From assembly GCF_018100785.1 (NCBI RefSeq), contig NZ_JAGJEC010000002.1, positions 930,001 through 994,000 of the forward strand: a stretch of 64,000 nt of DNA, given 5' to 3'. Position numbers and translations under genes: made by a program. The notes beneath the pieces are model-generated. The model did not search any database, was not told the DNA's origin, and worked only from the letters and a program-made list of their open reading frames with translations. Below are positions 56,058-64,000 of the stretch, in pieces. How positions within the stretch are numbered: position 1 is the stretch's first letter; each line of letters starts with the position of its first letter. Source of the stretch: Maribacter sp. MMG018. GTDB taxonomy: Bacteria; Bacteroidota; Bacteroidia; Flavobacteriales; Flavobacteriaceae.

Positions 56058-57605
56058 TTATTGTAAATTTTTATAAATCCAATTGCCTACAAAATATCCT
56101 ATTACAGTTCCTATCACAGGTAAAATAAATGTTCCTATAACCATTGGAATACCGTATAACAATATTTTTGACCAGCTTATTCCCGAGTTTTTATTAGAAT
56201 AAGTTGGTCTTGTTGTAGATTTTGAGTTTGTTGAAGAACTACTTGATGTTCTTGGTGAATGCCAATACTTTAAATATTGAATCCTACTCTTTTGAGAGTA
56301 ACTAACTTTTTCAAGTACAAATTCGACTAATTTTTTGTATTCGTTTATTTTAGAAGTATTTTGGGCATTCTTTATTTTACTAATATTCTCTCTTGGAATT
56401 ACGTTGACAAGAAGTTCCGTTGCTTTATCCCAATCAATTGAATTTTTGATTAGTTCAGCGACTTTTGTCCAATTGATTGATTGCCCATAGCCCATATTTG
56501 CTTCTTGCTCTTTTACTTGTGCCATTAGTTGTCTAGCATTATTATCATACGCATCTTTTATAGATTGTAAGACCTGTAATGCTTGATTAATCTCTTGATC
56601 CTTCATTTCTTCAAGTGTGGCAAGACTGTCTTTTGCCCTATCCTTGGTCAATTTTCCAACCGCAATAGAGTCTGCCAATTTTGTCAACTTTTGAGCTGAT
56701 TCAAGATAATTATCATTGGAGTCATTTTCTTGACACTCGTTGAAATAATCAATTCCGCATTGCATTATTTCGTTCGCCAATTGGTCGGAAACCGATTTGT
56801 ATTTTAAGTCGCTTGTACCAAGTAATGATTTGAGAAGTGATAAATCGTCCTTTGTGTTTGTGAATAATTTAAAACCAAATTCATAAGCTCTGCCTTTGTC
56901 TGCTTTTCGTTTCTTTTTACAACTCTCAATTTGGCTTTCTATGTTATGTAATGGTTGTTCTGTAAACTTTTTGGAAAGATACTTTTGAGTAGTTCCGTTA
57001 CATCCGCTAAACAATTCCAATGTTTCTGAACTTGAAAACTGATTTTTGAATTGTATCAGCAATTCATCAATCAATTTTTCAGATTGTTTTTGATTGTCAA
57101 TTGTATAAGTTTCATCTGCAACAGAATGAACGAAGCTTTCAAAATAGTTTGATTCAATGAGTTTGATTTTGGCTTCAATCCCTGTTTTGATATCAGATTT
57201 ATCTCTGCTTAAAAGTTTGTAGGTACCCAAATTGTTGAACGCTGAGAAATTTTTGGAATTAACATCTTTGTCGGTTGTTACTTTTTCCCAAATTTCAATT
57301 GCCTTTTCTTCATCTCCATTTTTCAAGTATTCAAAAGCGGTGTTGTCAAATGGACTAGCATTTAAGAACCAAAACAGGGCATAATTTACTTTGTCTTGGT
57401 TTTGCTCAACATTTGAAAATGCTTTTTTTACAGAATCTTCCGTTCTGTCAATACTTTTGAGAATTTGAAAGTCAAAGTCTGATTTGATTTCTTTTCCAAC
57501 CTTTGTGTAGGCTTTGATTTTAGTCTTTTGCTTTTGTAACTCTCTTTCCGTTGCGTTTGAGAGAATACCCGCAATTCGATAAGGGTTTTTTTCTATTAAC
57601 TCCAT
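56058..57605 (-). CDS. NPYRIxG-type protein with C-terminal membrane anchor
   Basis: 515 residues, first gene of the Hsp70-kinase operon. The N-terminus ELIEKNPYRIAGILSNATER resembles proteins found beside DnaK-like genes in Bacteroidota; it recalls a J-domain start, but no HPD motif is present. The middle is TPR-like and helical (YALFWFLNASPFDNTAFEYL, NGDEEKAIEIWEKVT). A Ser/Thr-rich linker leads to a hydrophobic C-terminal hairpin (ILLYGIPMVIGTFILPVIGT). It may be the membrane-tethered client or cochaperone of the Hsp70. Confidence 0.6.
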   Translation of the reverse strand: MELIEKNPYRIAGILSNATERELQKQKTKIKAYTKVGKEIKSDFDFQILKSIDRTEDSVKKAFSNVEQNQDKVNYALFWFLNASPFDNTAFEYLKNGDEEKAIEIWEKVTTDKDVNSKNFSAFNNLGTYKLLSRDKSDIKTGIEAKIKLIESNYFESFVHSVADETYTIDNQKQSEKLIDELLIQFKNQFSSSETLELFSGCNGTTQKYLSKKFTEQPLHNIESQIESCKKKRKADKGRAYEFGFKLFTNTKDDLSLLKSLLGTSDLKYKSVSDQLANEIMQCGIDYFNECQENDSNDNYLESAQKLTKLADSIAVGKLTKDRAKDSLATLEEMKDQEINQALQVLQSIKDAYDNNARQLMAQVKEQEANMGYGQSINWTKVAELIKNSIDWDKATELLVNVIPRENISKIKNAQNTSKINEYKKLVEFVLEKVSYSQKSRIQYLKYWHSPRTSSSSSTNSKSTTRPTYSNKNSGISWSKILLYGIPMVIGTFILPVIGTVIGYFVGNWIYKNLQ

Positions 57606-58233
57606 ATATTTTTGGTTGGTTTTATTTCCCTAAAAATATTAGCTCCATGAACTCCTAATTTTTCATTTTCCTCTTAGAAGCTCCTGTTGAGTATAAATTC
57701 ATTCGCAACTTAGAATCTTTTTAATTAGTTCTTTTACGGATTTCTGTAAGGGTTGAAAAAAAATTAAAGAATCAGAACTGAAGTTTTTGATATTTCCAGG
57801 GTAAGCAACAACCTACAAAACCCTTTTAATCAAAATAATTAGATATTAGTTATCCCTATGACAATCATATAATTAATACTTATCAAAAACATTTGTCATT
57901 ACGATATAAATTAAATAAATCTTTAATGAAATTGGTTGCTAACTATCAAACCAAGAAAATATCTTCTTTTATTAAATTCCATTAAAAATTAGCCAATCAA
58001 TGTAAGAAGATATATGTGCTACCAGAACATATTTGCAAACAACAGATATTCACACTGAATTTTTATAATAGCAATAATTATTTATACGAAAGACCTAAAT
58101 ACTATCACAACACCCACTTCTCACTTTTTTATTATATTAGGCCATATAATATTGTAAAACCAGCGTATACATTGCCTGATACGATTTTGCTATAAAAAGC
58201 TTGAAACAGCCGTAAAAAAGGGGAATTTTTAAA
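57606..58233. other. Non-coding right end of the island
   Basis: About 630 bp, very AT-rich, with no convincing gene. It should contain the promoter of the leftward seven-gene operon; TATTTTTA (57631-57638, minus strand) is a weak -7 candidate. It ends at the att repeat. Confidence 0.4.
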
Positions 58234-58343
58234 ATTCATAACCCGGAGGCCGAGGGTTCAAGTCCCTCTCTCGCTACATAGTCCACAGGACTCAAAATCA
58301 ACGGTTTGTGTACGCACAAACCGTTTTTTTATGTCTTTTATTT
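58234..58343 (+). repeat. attR: 110-bp direct repeat at the island's right end
   Basis: Identical to 16374-16483: the tRNA-Met 3' half from the anticodon loop, plus the tRNA terminator. Not a functional tRNA because the 5' half is absent. Confidence 0.92.
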
Positions 58344-58733
58344 TCTAATCTTTTGTGCAGCATGCACTTCCATATAAGATTAAAAAATAAAACTGGATTC
58401 CTGTTATTTGCATAAATCAAACGATATATCATCTAAATAACCTACATAGATTAAGGAGGTATGTTTAAGAAAAACACAAAATCTATATAATTAGTAGAAA
58501 GTTAAAACTAGATCTGGTAAAAATACTCTTCTCTCCTTTTCCATGACATGGACCACGGACACAACTACGGCTCGATTAAAGATAATTTGGTGGCGAGGTC
58601 TTTTTTAATTTTTAGGATACAGCTAGATTTAGATTTATAAAAAAAGAGCCACAGTTTCTTGTGACTTCTTTTTAAAACTAAACTAACAACTCAAATAATA
58701 CTTAGCTTTTGGTCGTTTGATAACTATTTTCAT
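58344..58733. repeat. Imperfect copy of the native att-to-cstA spacer
   Basis: Matches 60679-61066: about 190 bp almost identical after the att repeat, a diverged middle (~58545-58640), then ~95 bp similar again (from AAAAAAAGAGCCACAGTTTC). It ends with a remnant of the 3' tip of cstA on the minus strand (QTTKS then stop at 58702; the real gene ends QTTKI). The middle part resembles 43950-44015 instead. Confidence 0.8.
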
Positions 58734-58771
58734 TAATTATTACATCAGGTAATGAATACACCTGTTGATTT

Positions 58772-60373
58772 TCAAAAACTTCTTACTGCTTTTTTAGTTC
58801 TTTTTGGAGGGGGCAAAATTTTCACGTTTTTATTATATAATTCCTGTAAAATGGATTTTCGTTTTGGATTTTTAGCCGAAATATCATTTAGCTCGGTTAT
58901 ATCATTTTCAATATTATATAAACTCCCTTCGGAATGCGGATATTTATTTTTATTTGTTTTCCCGTTTTCATTTTCAATCACATTTATATTTCTGACCAGT
59001 TTTTCATCACCACTCCTTATAGAGTAAATATTCCTATCATATCGTCTGAAAAACAAATATTCATGAGCTGTTTGTCCTTTTTTATCTCCTATTAAATAGG
59101 GAATTAGGTTAACACCGTCAATAACACGGTCTGCCGGCACTGTTGCTCCTGCCAATTCCACCGTGGTTGTAAATATATCCATAGATGACACCATTAAATC
59201 AGAGGTTTCTCCAGCTGGTAAAGTACCTTTCCAATTCATCACAAATGGCACTCTAACACCTCCATCATAGACAGTACCTTTACCTTCTCTGAGTGGTAAA
59301 TTAACCCCTCCAAGGTCATTTGGTCTAGCTAGTGCAGCTCCGTTATCGCTTAAATAAAAAATCAAAGTGTTGTGTAATAAATTTTCATCTTCTAAAAGAC
59401 TTACTATTTTTCCAACACCATCATCAACCGATAAAAGCATAGATAAATAGACTAGCCGTAATGCTTCCTGATCTAGATTTAATCCTTTAAATTTCCCAAA
59501 ATAGTAATTCCTGTCATTACCACTTTTTTCCCATTTGTCTGTTTCAAGTTTCATGCGCTCATATGCCGCTTGATACTTCGGCTGATGTTTAACAATTCTT
59601 TTTATCAAACTTTCTTTGGTCTGAAATGGACTATGCGGTGCATGGTATGCCACATAGGCAAAAAAAGGATTGTTTTTATTTCTTTTTATAAAAGAAAGAG
59701 TTTCATCTGTTACAGCATCCGTTAAATATTTACCATATTCAGGAACAGCAAATTCACCACTTGTCCAACTTGGTGGATTTTTTATTCCTTTTCCCATAAA
59801 TAACTCTCTATAGTAACCATGATAGTCTTGATTTACTTCACTTCCATTTAAATAATCTTCACCCCAATAGTAATCAAAACCGCGTCCTGTGGGAAACATA
59901 GCTAAATCGCTACCTCCCAAATGCCATTTACCAAAAGCTCCTGAAATATAATTCTTTTGTTTAATTATTTTTGGTATGAAAATTTCTGACAATGGTGGTC
60001 CCGTATCTCCTTTAGGCAGATTTATATTATCCTCCATTTCAAAACGACTACTTGAACGACCCGTTAAAATTGAAGATCTAGAAGGCCCACAGGTAGAAGA
60101 TGCCACATATCCATTACGAAAATATACACCTGTTTGTGCTAATTTTTCAAGATTGGGTGTTAAAACATCAACCGAGGCCGGAAACTCTTTTGGGTCGTGA
60201 AAGCTAAAGTCTGCATATCCTTGATCGTCTGTTAATATTACAATAATATTTGGTTGCTGGTTAACAGGAGGGGGTTCATTGGAATTTTCTACTTTTCTAC
60301 TTCCATATGCAAATAATGCTATTGTTATGAGTATTGAAAAAATACCAATATATTTTAATTGTTTGTATATCAT
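58772..60373 (-). CDS. S1-family sulfatase in a 2.2-kb mini-insertion
   Basis: 533 residues with an N-terminal signal or anchor helix (IGIFSILITIALFAYGSR). Metal-binding DD at 49-50 (ILTDDQGY), the formylglycine motif Cys95-Gly-Pro-Ser-Arg (STCGPSRSSILTGR), GKWHLGG and YLSDNGAALARP are all present, so an active formylglycine-dependent sulfatase is predicted. It probably removes sulfate from marine polysaccharides in the periplasm; the sugar is unknown. It is the only gene between att copies 2 and 3. AT-rich compared with the chromosomal sulfatase at 62559. Confidence 0.88.
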   Translation of the reverse strand: MIYKQLKYIGIFSILITIALFAYGSRKVENSNEPPPVNQQPNIIVILTDDQGYADFSFHDPKEFPASVDVLTPNLEKLAQTGVYFRNGYVASSTCGPSRSSILTGRSSSRFEMEDNINLPKGDTGPPLSEIFIPKIIKQKNYISGAFGKWHLGGSDLAMFPTGRGFDYYWGEDYLNGSEVNQDYHGYYRELFMGKGIKNPPSWTSGEFAVPEYGKYLTDAVTDETLSFIKRNKNNPFFAYVAYHAPHSPFQTKESLIKRIVKHQPKYQAAYERMKLETDKWEKSGNDRNYYFGKFKGLNLDQEALRLVYLSMLLSVDDGVGKIVSLLEDENLLHNTLIFYLSDNGAALARPNDLGGVNLPLREGKGTVYDGGVRVPFVMNWKGTLPAGETSDLMVSSMDIFTTTVELAGATVPADRVIDGVNLIPYLIGDKKGQTAHEYLFFRRYDRNIYSIRSGDEKLVRNINVIENENGKTNKNKYPHSEGSLYNIENDITELNDISAKNPKRKSILQELYNKNVKILPPPKRTKKAVRSF

Positions 60374-60581
60374 AATTTAGTACACTTTAAATTTTAATAA
60401 TATTTTAATCTTAAATCAAACTGTCAAATTGAAAAAGTATAACAATTTTTAAATGTAACAAAAATACAAATGTAAATTCCACACTTGTAATTAAATTTTA
60501 CTTTAATTTTATAATTTAAAAATTATTCTAAATAGTTAATTATCAGGTTATCTAAGATTATATCAATACAATTCTACTAGA
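60374..60581. other. Sulfatase upstream region
   Basis: 208 bp, extremely AT-rich, no coding frame. It should carry the promoter of the leftward sulfatase gene, but no clear consensus match was identified. Confidence 0.4.
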
Positions 60582-60678
60582 ATTCATAACCCGGAAGTCC
60601 CTCTCTCGCTACATAGTCCACAGGACTCAAAATCAACGGTTTGTGTACGCACAAACCGTTTTTTTATGTCTTTTATTT
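60582..60678 (+). repeat. Third att copy with 13-bp deletion
   Basis: Same 110-bp unit as 16374 and 58234 but lacking 13 bases (AGGCCGAGGGTTC, variable loop to T-arm). The rest is identical, including the terminator stem-loop. It is followed by the native spacer to cstA. Confidence 0.9.
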
Positions 60679-61042
60679 TCTAATCTTTTGTGCAGCATGC
60701 ACTTCCATATACGATTAAAAAATAAAACTAGATTCCCGTTATTTGCATAAATCAAACGATATATCATCTAAATAACCTAGATAGATTAAGGAGGTATGTT
60801 TAAGAAAAACACAAAATCTATATAATTAGTAGAAAGTTAAAACTAGATCTGGTAAACATACTCTTCTCTCCTTTTCTAGAACGGAGATTACAGGCACCCC
60901 ATTAAAGCCCTGTTAAAAAAGCTTGCCGGCACTCTTTTATTGCGTGCTTCAATTAGAAATGGCTACCAAGTCTATGAACAAAAAAAGAGCCACAGTTTCT
61001 TGTGACTCCTTTTTAAAACTAAACTAACAACTCAAATAATAC
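60679..61042. other. Native spacer between att site and cstA
   Basis: 364 bp with no gene. Its left ~190 bp and right ~90 bp are duplicated at 58344-58733. It represents the original sequence between tRNA-Met and cstA before the insertions (inferred). Confidence 0.6.
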
Positions 61043-62488
61043 TTAGATTTTGGTCGTTTGATGACCTTTTTGTCTTTTGATGATCAGCATCAGAAATAAA
61101 ATACAAACGATAATGGTTATGATTCCACCCAAAACGTAAGATGTTGTATTGTCCAATTCAAATCCTTCTGGCGCGATCAAAATATAGGTAGTGCATACCA
61201 TGGTCATAAAAACAGCAGGAATCAGCGTAATCCAATAAAACTTATCCGTATAGACCAAATACGCGGTAATGGTCCATAATACAACCGTCGCCAAGGTCTG
61301 GTTACTCCATGCGAAATAGCGCCAGATGATACCAAAATCTACCTGCGTTAAAATAAACGCTACTACAAATAAGGGGATGCTTAGGTATAATCTATTCTTA
61401 ATTTTCTTTTGATCTACCTTAAATATGTCGGCAAGGATCAAGCGGGCGGACCTGAACGCCGTATCGCCAGAAGTAATCGGGGCAGCTACAATGCCTAACA
61501 ATGCTAAAAAACCTCCGATCGTACCCAGCATATTGGTAGATATCTCATTAGCTGCCCAAGCTGCGTTACCATTATTAGCAAGCATGGCATCATTAAGTAA
61601 ATCTACATTGCCAAAAAAGGTCATTGCGGCCGCGGCCCAAATCAAGGCTACAATCCCCTCCGTAATCATGGTGCCATAAAATATTTTTTTACCAAAAGTT
61701 TCATTTTTTAAACATCGGGCCATTAACGGGGATTGCGTTGCATGAAATCCTGAAATGGCCCCACAGGCAATGGTTACAAAAAGAATTGGAAACAAAGGTG
61801 TTTCCTCAGGGTTCTTGGTCATATTTCTTAGATTATCAGGTACCATTTCAGGAATGGTATAATCTCCCCAAAAAAGAGCGATGAGCAATCCGATAGCCAT
61901 TAATAACATAGCCAACCCAAAAAGGGGATAAATTTTACTTATTACTTTATTGATAGGCAATACGGTCGATAGAATATAATAGAGTAAAATTATACCCACC
62001 CAAATCCATAAATTCCAAAAATTACCGGTCATTTCAGCTATGATCTTAGCTGGCCCCATTAAAAAAACGGTTCCAACAAAGATCAACAACACAATAGTGA
62101 AGAGCCTCATTAACTGCTTCATATTGTTTCCTAAGTAGACCCCTACGACCTCACTAATGCTTAGTCCATCATGTCTTAACGACAACATTCCCGAGAAGTA
62201 ATCATGAACACCACCCGCAAATATGCTTCCCAAAACAATCCATAAAAAAGCTGACGGACCAAACATCGCTCCGGCAATTGCACCAAAAATAGGCCCTAAA
62301 CCTGCAATATTCAGAAATTGAATCAGAAATATGCGCCATGCAGGCAGCGGTACAAAATCTACATCATCCCTTAATCTAACAGCAGGTGTCTCTTGGTTTT
62401 TATTAATGACGAAAACACTTTCTACAAGCTTGCCATAAATAAAATAACCTAGAATCAATACTACAATAGAAATAATGAATGAAACCAT
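61043..62488 (-). CDS. cstA: Carbon starvation protein A family transporter
   Basis: 481 residues with about 13 hydrophobic helices. The CstA signature is seen near the N-terminus (FLNIAGLGPIFGAIAGAMFG, GSIFAGGVHDYFSGMLSLRH) and in ACGAISGFHATQSPLMARC and APITSGDTAFRSARLI. Family members take up peptides or pyruvate across the inner membrane. It is shorter than E. coli CstA (about 700 residues), as is usual for this shorter subgroup. Its 3' tip is partly duplicated at 58702. It is co-directional with the sulfatase upstream (71-bp gap). Confidence 0.92.
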   Translation of the reverse strand: MVSFIISIVVLILGYFIYGKLVESVFVINKNQETPAVRLRDDVDFVPLPAWRIFLIQFLNIAGLGPIFGAIAGAMFGPSAFLWIVLGSIFAGGVHDYFSGMLSLRHDGLSISEVVGVYLGNNMKQLMRLFTIVLLIFVGTVFLMGPAKIIAEMTGNFWNLWIWVGIILLYYILSTVLPINKVISKIYPLFGLAMLLMAIGLLIALFWGDYTIPEMVPDNLRNMTKNPEETPLFPILFVTIACGAISGFHATQSPLMARCLKNETFGKKIFYGTMITEGIVALIWAAAAMTFFGNVDLLNDAMLANNGNAAWAANEISTNMLGTIGGFLALLGIVAAPITSGDTAFRSARLILADIFKVDQKKIKNRLYLSIPLFVVAFILTQVDFGIIWRYFAWSNQTLATVVLWTITAYLVYTDKFYWITLIPAVFMTMVCTTYILIAPEGFELDNTTSYVLGGIITIIVCILFLMLIIKRQKGHQTTKI

Positions 62489-62558
62489 CTGGAAATATAA
62501 TTATTAGATTATTCGACTCTTTGCTACTAACACACGCTTAAATTAAGAATGGGATTTT

Positions 62559-64000
62559 CTATTTTTCAGACACCGTTCCGGAAATTATACCACGTAATTC
62601 TTTATGCATTTCAGCTGCCACATCAGAATTTTCCGTGATTATGTTATTAGATTCGGATTCGTCCTCGTATAAATCATATAACTGGCCCTGAGCCGAGTCA
62701 TTTTGCGGTGCAATAAACTTCCATTTCCCCTTTCTTAATCCCATTAGATTATTTGAAGACTGAACAACTACAGATTTTCTAACATCTTTTTCTTCGCCCA
62801 AAAGGTTCATGGATTGGTCATAACTATCTATGGCCATATTTTGTGGCACGTTAAAATTAACGATCGAACCAAGGGTTGCAAGTACATCGTTCAAGGCAAA
62901 GATCTTATCCGATTTGACACCCTGGGGGATATTTCCCGGCCATTTGGCTATAAGAGGAGTACGAACCCCTCCTTCCCAAATGGTCCATTTAGAACCTCTT
63001 AAACTACCGTTCGGATGATGTTCATTCTTGTTTGGCCCTTTTTCTTTAACATCCGACAAATTATTACTTGCGTTTGCCAAATCTATATGAACACCTGTTC
63101 TCTCGAACTGAGAACCGTTATCACTGGCGAAAAGGACGATCGTGTTTTCTGCTTGCCCTAAACTATCGAGCGTATTCAATATTTGCCCTACATAGCTATC
63201 CAGTTCAGAAACATAATCACCGTACAGCCCAGCTTTTGTGGTACCTATAAATTCATCGCTTACCGATAACGGCACATGGGGAACATACGGTGCATAATAT
63301 AGAAAAAAGGGATTTTCTTTTTTCTGTCTTGCTCGCTCACTTAAAAATGCGATACTTTTCTTGGTGATACGTTTAAGGTATTGATTGGCCGGAACGATCT
63401 CAATATGATCTTTTCCTTTTGCCGAATCGATGTTATAGAATTCATGCCCAAGCGCCGCAACAATAGTATTGCCATCCATTATCCAGCATTCACTTGCGCA
63501 ACTAAATCCGTACCAATTTTCAAAACCATTATCGACCGGGCCTCCGCTGATCGGTTTTTGTAGATCAATATTCGCACCATTGTTCTCTGCCTTAAATTTT
63601 CCATACCCGGCAGGTTTAGCCCCGTCCAATGTAGGAAATGTGGCCCCCAAGTGCCATTTACCATACCCGGCCGTCGTATAACCTGTTTGCCGTAACATTT
63701 GCGGTAAGGTCAGTTGGCCTTTATCCATCATAGATGGTTCATAATTTGACAAGACACCTGATTTTTTCCAACTTCTAAAAGGATACGTTCCGGTCATCAG
63801 TGCATACCTAGACGGCGAACAGACCGAAACAGGGCAATACGCGTTCGTAAAACTTATACCTTCAGATGCCAATTTATCTAAATTAGGGGTAGGTACCAGA
63901 GATTTATCATTATATGATCCCAAGTCACCATACCCAAGATCATCTGCAAATATCAGTACAATGTTGGGCAGGGGTTTCTGTTCTTCTTGTACGTTCGTAC
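62559..64000 (-). CDS. S1-family sulfatase, 5' end cut by window edge
   Basis: At least 480 residues. The frame stays open to the window edge: before the internal Met (63923) it reads QKPLPNIVLIFADDLGYGDL, the start of a sulfatase with its metal-binding DD. The true start lies outside. The formylglycine motif VCSPSRYALMTG, GKWHLGATFP, FASDNGSQFE and a C-terminal GLRKGKWKFI are present. It is expected to act on sulfated glycans in the periplasm. Not closely similar to the mini-insertion's sulfatase. Located directly upstream of cstA. Confidence 0.9.
   Translation of the reverse strand, partial: TNVQEEQKPLPNIVLIFADDLGYGDLGSYNDKSLVPTPNLDKLASEGISFTNAYCPVSVCSPSRYALMTGTYPFRSWKKSGVLSNYEPSMMDKGQLTLPQMLRQTGYTTAGYGKWHLGATFPTLDGAKPAGYGKFKAENNGANIDLQKPISGGPVDNGFENWYGFSCASECWIMDGNTIVAALGHEFYNIDSAKGKDHIEIVPANQYLKRITKKSIAFLSERARQKKENPFFLYYAPYVPHVPLSVSDEFIGTTKAGLYGDYVSELDSYVGQILNTLDSLGQAENTIVLFASDNGSQFERTGVHIDLANASNNLSDVKEKGPNKNEHHPNGSLRGSKWTIWEGGVRTPLIAKWPGNIPQGVKSDKIFALNDVLATLGSIVNFNVPQNMAIDSYDQSMNLLGEEKDVRKSVVVQSSNNLMGLRKGKWKFIAPQNDSAQGQLYDLYEDESESNNIITENSDVAAEMHKELRGIISGTVSEK

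Noticed and set aside
58234-58276. Second tRNA-Met
   Set aside because: Only the 3' half is present; the acceptor 5' strand and D-arm are missing.
16343-58343. Integrative conjugative element or prophage
   Set aside because: No relaxase, Tra/VirB, capsid, portal or terminase genes seen; only an integrase and cargo.
58752-59027. 91-codon plus-strand frame
   Set aside because: Antisense to the 3' end of the sulfatase gene.

Overview
The window looks like chromosomal DNA of a marine member of the Flavobacteriaceae (Bacteroidota; a Zobellia/Maribacter-like relative is a guess). Supporting signs are low GC, a type IX secretion C-terminal domain, families typical of the phylum (DUF2911, DUF6340, DUF4290, a START-like protein), S1 sulfatases, a MurA with Asp in place of the usual Cys, and promoters fitting the Bacteroidota pattern TTG-N17-23-TAnnTTTG.

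Layout. (1) 1-16.4 kb is ordinary core genome: DUF2911 and secreted proteins, an SRPBCC-SDR-photolyase operon, an M20 amidohydrolase, murA-DUF4290, DUF493, an ATPase-recQ-fmt operon, HU, YqgE, a class IV aminotransferase, a START-like protein and tRNA-Met. (2) 16.4-58.2 kb is a genomic island integrated into the 3' half of tRNA-Met. A tyrosine integrase gene lies directly behind the tRNA, and a perfect 110-bp direct repeat (16374-16483 = 58234-58343) marks the ends. I see no conjugation or phage structural genes, so it is cargo-type rather than a complete ICE or prophage. (3) 58.2-60.7 kb is a small second insertion carrying one sulfatase, between the island's right end and a third, deleted copy of the att repeat. 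(4) 61-64 kb is chromosome again: cstA and a second sulfatase that runs off the window.

The island is mostly genome defence. Rightward (19.3-37.3 kb) runs an enlarged type I restriction-modification operon: two different hsdM genes, hsdS, a GIY-YIG-like protein, a winged-helix plus GIY-YIG nuclease, an unknown, a giant protein with a DEDD exonuclease and the first half of a RecQ-type helicase, a second giant protein with the other half of that helicase plus a UvrD-type helicase, a HIRAN protein, then hsdR. Leftward come, from right to left, a seven-gene operon around an Hsp70 and a kinase-AAA+ fusion (57.6-49.3 kb), several unknowns, a UDG-like protein, a Cas4-like/DUF2779 nuclease, a phospholipase-D-like nuclease and McrBC.

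The two best candidates for undescribed systems are the exonuclease/RecQ/UvrD/HIRAN/GIY-YIG block embedded between hsdS and hsdR, and the Hsp70-kinase/AAA+-TerB-like operon. Two genes in the island (18885-19192 and the 29341 junction) each sit at a T6 run where a seventh T would restore one long frame. This may be real decay or split, slippage, or a sequencing artefact.
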